From positions 1-64,000 of the forward strand of contig NZ_RFAR01000001.1 of NCBI RefSeq assembly GCF_003693445.1: DNA of 64,000 nt, in the 5' to 3' direction. This document shows positions 63,701 to 64,000 of this stretch, piece by piece. This DNA comes from Aquitalea palustris (GTDB lineage Bacteria; Pseudomonadota; Gammaproteobacteria; Burkholderiales; Chromobacteriaceae). How positions within the stretch are numbered: position 1 is the first letter of the stretch; each line of letters starts with the position of its first letter. The position numbers and the translations under genes are program-made. Under the pieces are notes generated by a model. It saw only the letters and a list, made by a program, of their open reading frames with translations, was not told where the DNA came from and made no database searches.

Positions 63701-63819
63701 CGATGGCCGTGGCCATCATGGGCGGCCTGCTGGTAGCTACCGTGCTGACCCTGCTGTTTTTGCCTGCCCTGTACGCCCAGTGGTTCAGGGTGGAAAGCAA
63801 ACCGAAGAGAACATCATGA
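60757..63819 (+). CDS. RND efflux permease
   Basis: A 1020-residue 12-helix inner-membrane pump of the HAE/AcrB-like RND superfamily. LALFYF-type first helix, GLLVDDAIIAVEMM in helix 4 with the proton-relay Asp pair, and SGMIMRNSVILVDQIEQ in helix 10 are recognisable. The sequence looks like the MexB-distant group often called 'efflux RND transporter permease subunit', sometimes with narrow substrate range. Starts on the last base of the adaptor stop; the longer open frame upstream is out-of-frame adaptor DNA. Confidence 0.93.
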   Translation: MKKINLSEWALRHQALVFYFMVMLMVSGLWAYTQLGQKEDPEFTFKAMLVQTYWPGAKAEEVEQQVSDRLEEKLQEMPELKYVQSYSKPGESLLLVALREDVPAKNVPGLWYQVRKKLGDVRSSLPASAQGPFFNDEFGDTFGNIYAFTGDGFSAEELRRYVDRAKEEILRVPDVGKVSLVGEQSENIYIDLSSSKLASLGLDTSTIWTALQQQNAMLPAGSYETASDRIWVRPTGNYSTVEAVANTPIVANGKTLRLGDIASIHRGFIDPPSFRMRFNGQPALGLAISMKSGGDVLKLGEHLDAALQRIQAKLPVGIQIHAVSDQPKVVKGAVGEFMSSLIEAVLIVLAVSFFSLGLRTGVVVALSIPLVLAMTFLAMYFFKLDLQRISLGSLIIALGLLVDDAIIAVEMMALKLEQGWNKFQAATYAYTSTAFPMLTGTLITAATFLPVGLAKSDAGEYVFSLFAVVGLALILSWIVAVVFTPFLGYKLLPEQAMHHQTHDVYQKPFYIRFRALLEWCLHYRKTVIATTLGIFVLSLLAFRLLVAQQFFPSSNRPELMVDMWLPRGASFAATEGEVKKLETLIKQDKNVLSVTSYVGSGSPRFYLPLDQQQQHLNYAQLMVMTGDEHVREQVKARLESIFDHDFPLVRGRVTRLENGPPVGYPVQFRVMGPDHDKIRAIAAQVEQKVRAHPASRHVNINWGEQQKALRITLDQDKIRLLGINSQSLSQQLQMLISGATVTDYRDGNRTVGIVARLNKQEHSDVAALGDVQVQTASGRFVPVSQLGKIEYQPEESIIWRRNRLPAITVNADVADGVQGDDVSAALWPQMQQLEATLPLGYHIELGGSMESSGNSQTAIAAVAPFMIVVVLTLLMLQLQSFQRTLMVLLTAPLGMIGVTLTLLIFHSPFGFVAMLGVIALSGMIMRNSVILVDQIEQDIREGIDRHEAIIGSTVRRFRPIMLTALAAILAMIPLTRSTFWGPMAVAIMGGLLVATVLTLLFLPALYAQWFRVESKPKRTS

Positions 63820-64000
63820 AGACATACGCCCACTGCGCACCGCTGCTGAGTGGACTGGCCCTGCTGCTGGTCAGCACGGCCACGCCGGCCTTCGACCTGA
63901 ACCAGGCCTGGCTGGCTGCCCGCGACTACAATAGCGACTACGCCGCCTCCCGCGCTGATTTGGGTGCCGGCCGCGAACAGGCAGTACAAGGCCGTGCCCA
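63816..64000 (+). CDS. Outer membrane efflux protein, TolC-like (partial)
   Basis: The gene overlaps the pump stop by 4 bases (ATGA) and runs off the window end after about 61 residues. The N-terminus has a signal peptide (PLLSGLALLLVSTATPAFD) followed by LNQAWLAARDYNSDYAASRAD, the usual beginning of TolC-family proteins. It completes a tripartite adaptor-pump-channel operon under the TetR regulator. Confidence 0.85.
   Translation, partial: MKTYAHCAPLLSGLALLLVSTATPAFDLNQAWLAARDYNSDYAASRADLGAGREQAVQGRA

Overview
The window is GC-rich, densely coded chromosomal DNA of a motile betaproteobacterium. The best fit is order Neisseriales, family Chromobacteriaceae (Chromobacterium/Aquitalea/Vogesella-like). 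Pointers are the beta-type order STPK–PP2C–rph next to yicC, an over-long LigA paired with ZipA, the fliC-flaG-fliD-fliS-fliT block, and an ETF-QO/GcdH degradation module. This placement is inferred from gene content and protein style; no rRNA is present. No tRNA, IS element, prophage or CRISPR was seen.

Layout. 1-7.3 kb: tail of an Ala/Lys-rich protein, a secreted S1 protease, rph, a PP2C phosphatase/Ser-Thr kinase pair, yicC, two lipoproteins and small genes. 7.3-8.2 kb: a GarR-type reductase. 8.3-13.7 kb (minus strand): a late flagellar block fliC, flaG, fliD, fliS, fliT, a DUF2802 protein, a FliK-like protein and a FlhB C-terminal-like protein; fliC has a perfect sigma-28 promoter. 13.7-26.4 kb (minus strand): an accessory operon ending just before fliC. 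It encodes a methylthioinosine phosphorylase, an AMP-forming ligase, an aldehyde dehydrogenase, a radical SAM enzyme, a hexapeptide acyltransferase, an acyl carrier protein, a methyltransferase, a WecE-type sugar aminotransferase and a 1626-residue multi-domain glycosyltransferase. I read it as a flagellin glycosylation island that makes a nucleotide 4-amino-4,6-dideoxyhexose with an unusual carrier-bound acyl group and attaches it to flagellin.

26.6-44.7 kb: two DUF3592 genes, ruvX, algH, smc, then a respiratory/stress block (narK-like, tonB-like, a marR-cytochrome b561-yceI-yceI operon, moaA), followed by zipA, ligA, a TPR glycosyltransferase-like gene, galU and hpt. The block separates smc from zipA-ligA, which adjoin it in many related genomes. 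44.7-51.6 kb: amidase plus MHS-family transporter, small membrane and hypothetical proteins, and the ribosome-assembly GTPase ylqF. 51.6-51.8 kb: a 27-codon aromatic-rich ORF followed by mutually exclusive hairpins, built like a classical amino-acid attenuator but with no biosynthetic gene downstream. 51.9-57.1 kb: a glutarate/glutaryl-CoA catabolic module (ETF-QO, CoA transferase, GcdH) with a divergent IclR regulator and tandem operators. 57.4-64 kb: a CBS-domain protein, argB, and a TetR-controlled RND efflux operon cut by the window end.

The most distinctive features are the glycan island with its carrier-protein acyl chemistry, the fliC promoter whose 11-nt spacer carries eight consecutive Gs, and the orphan aromatic attenuator.
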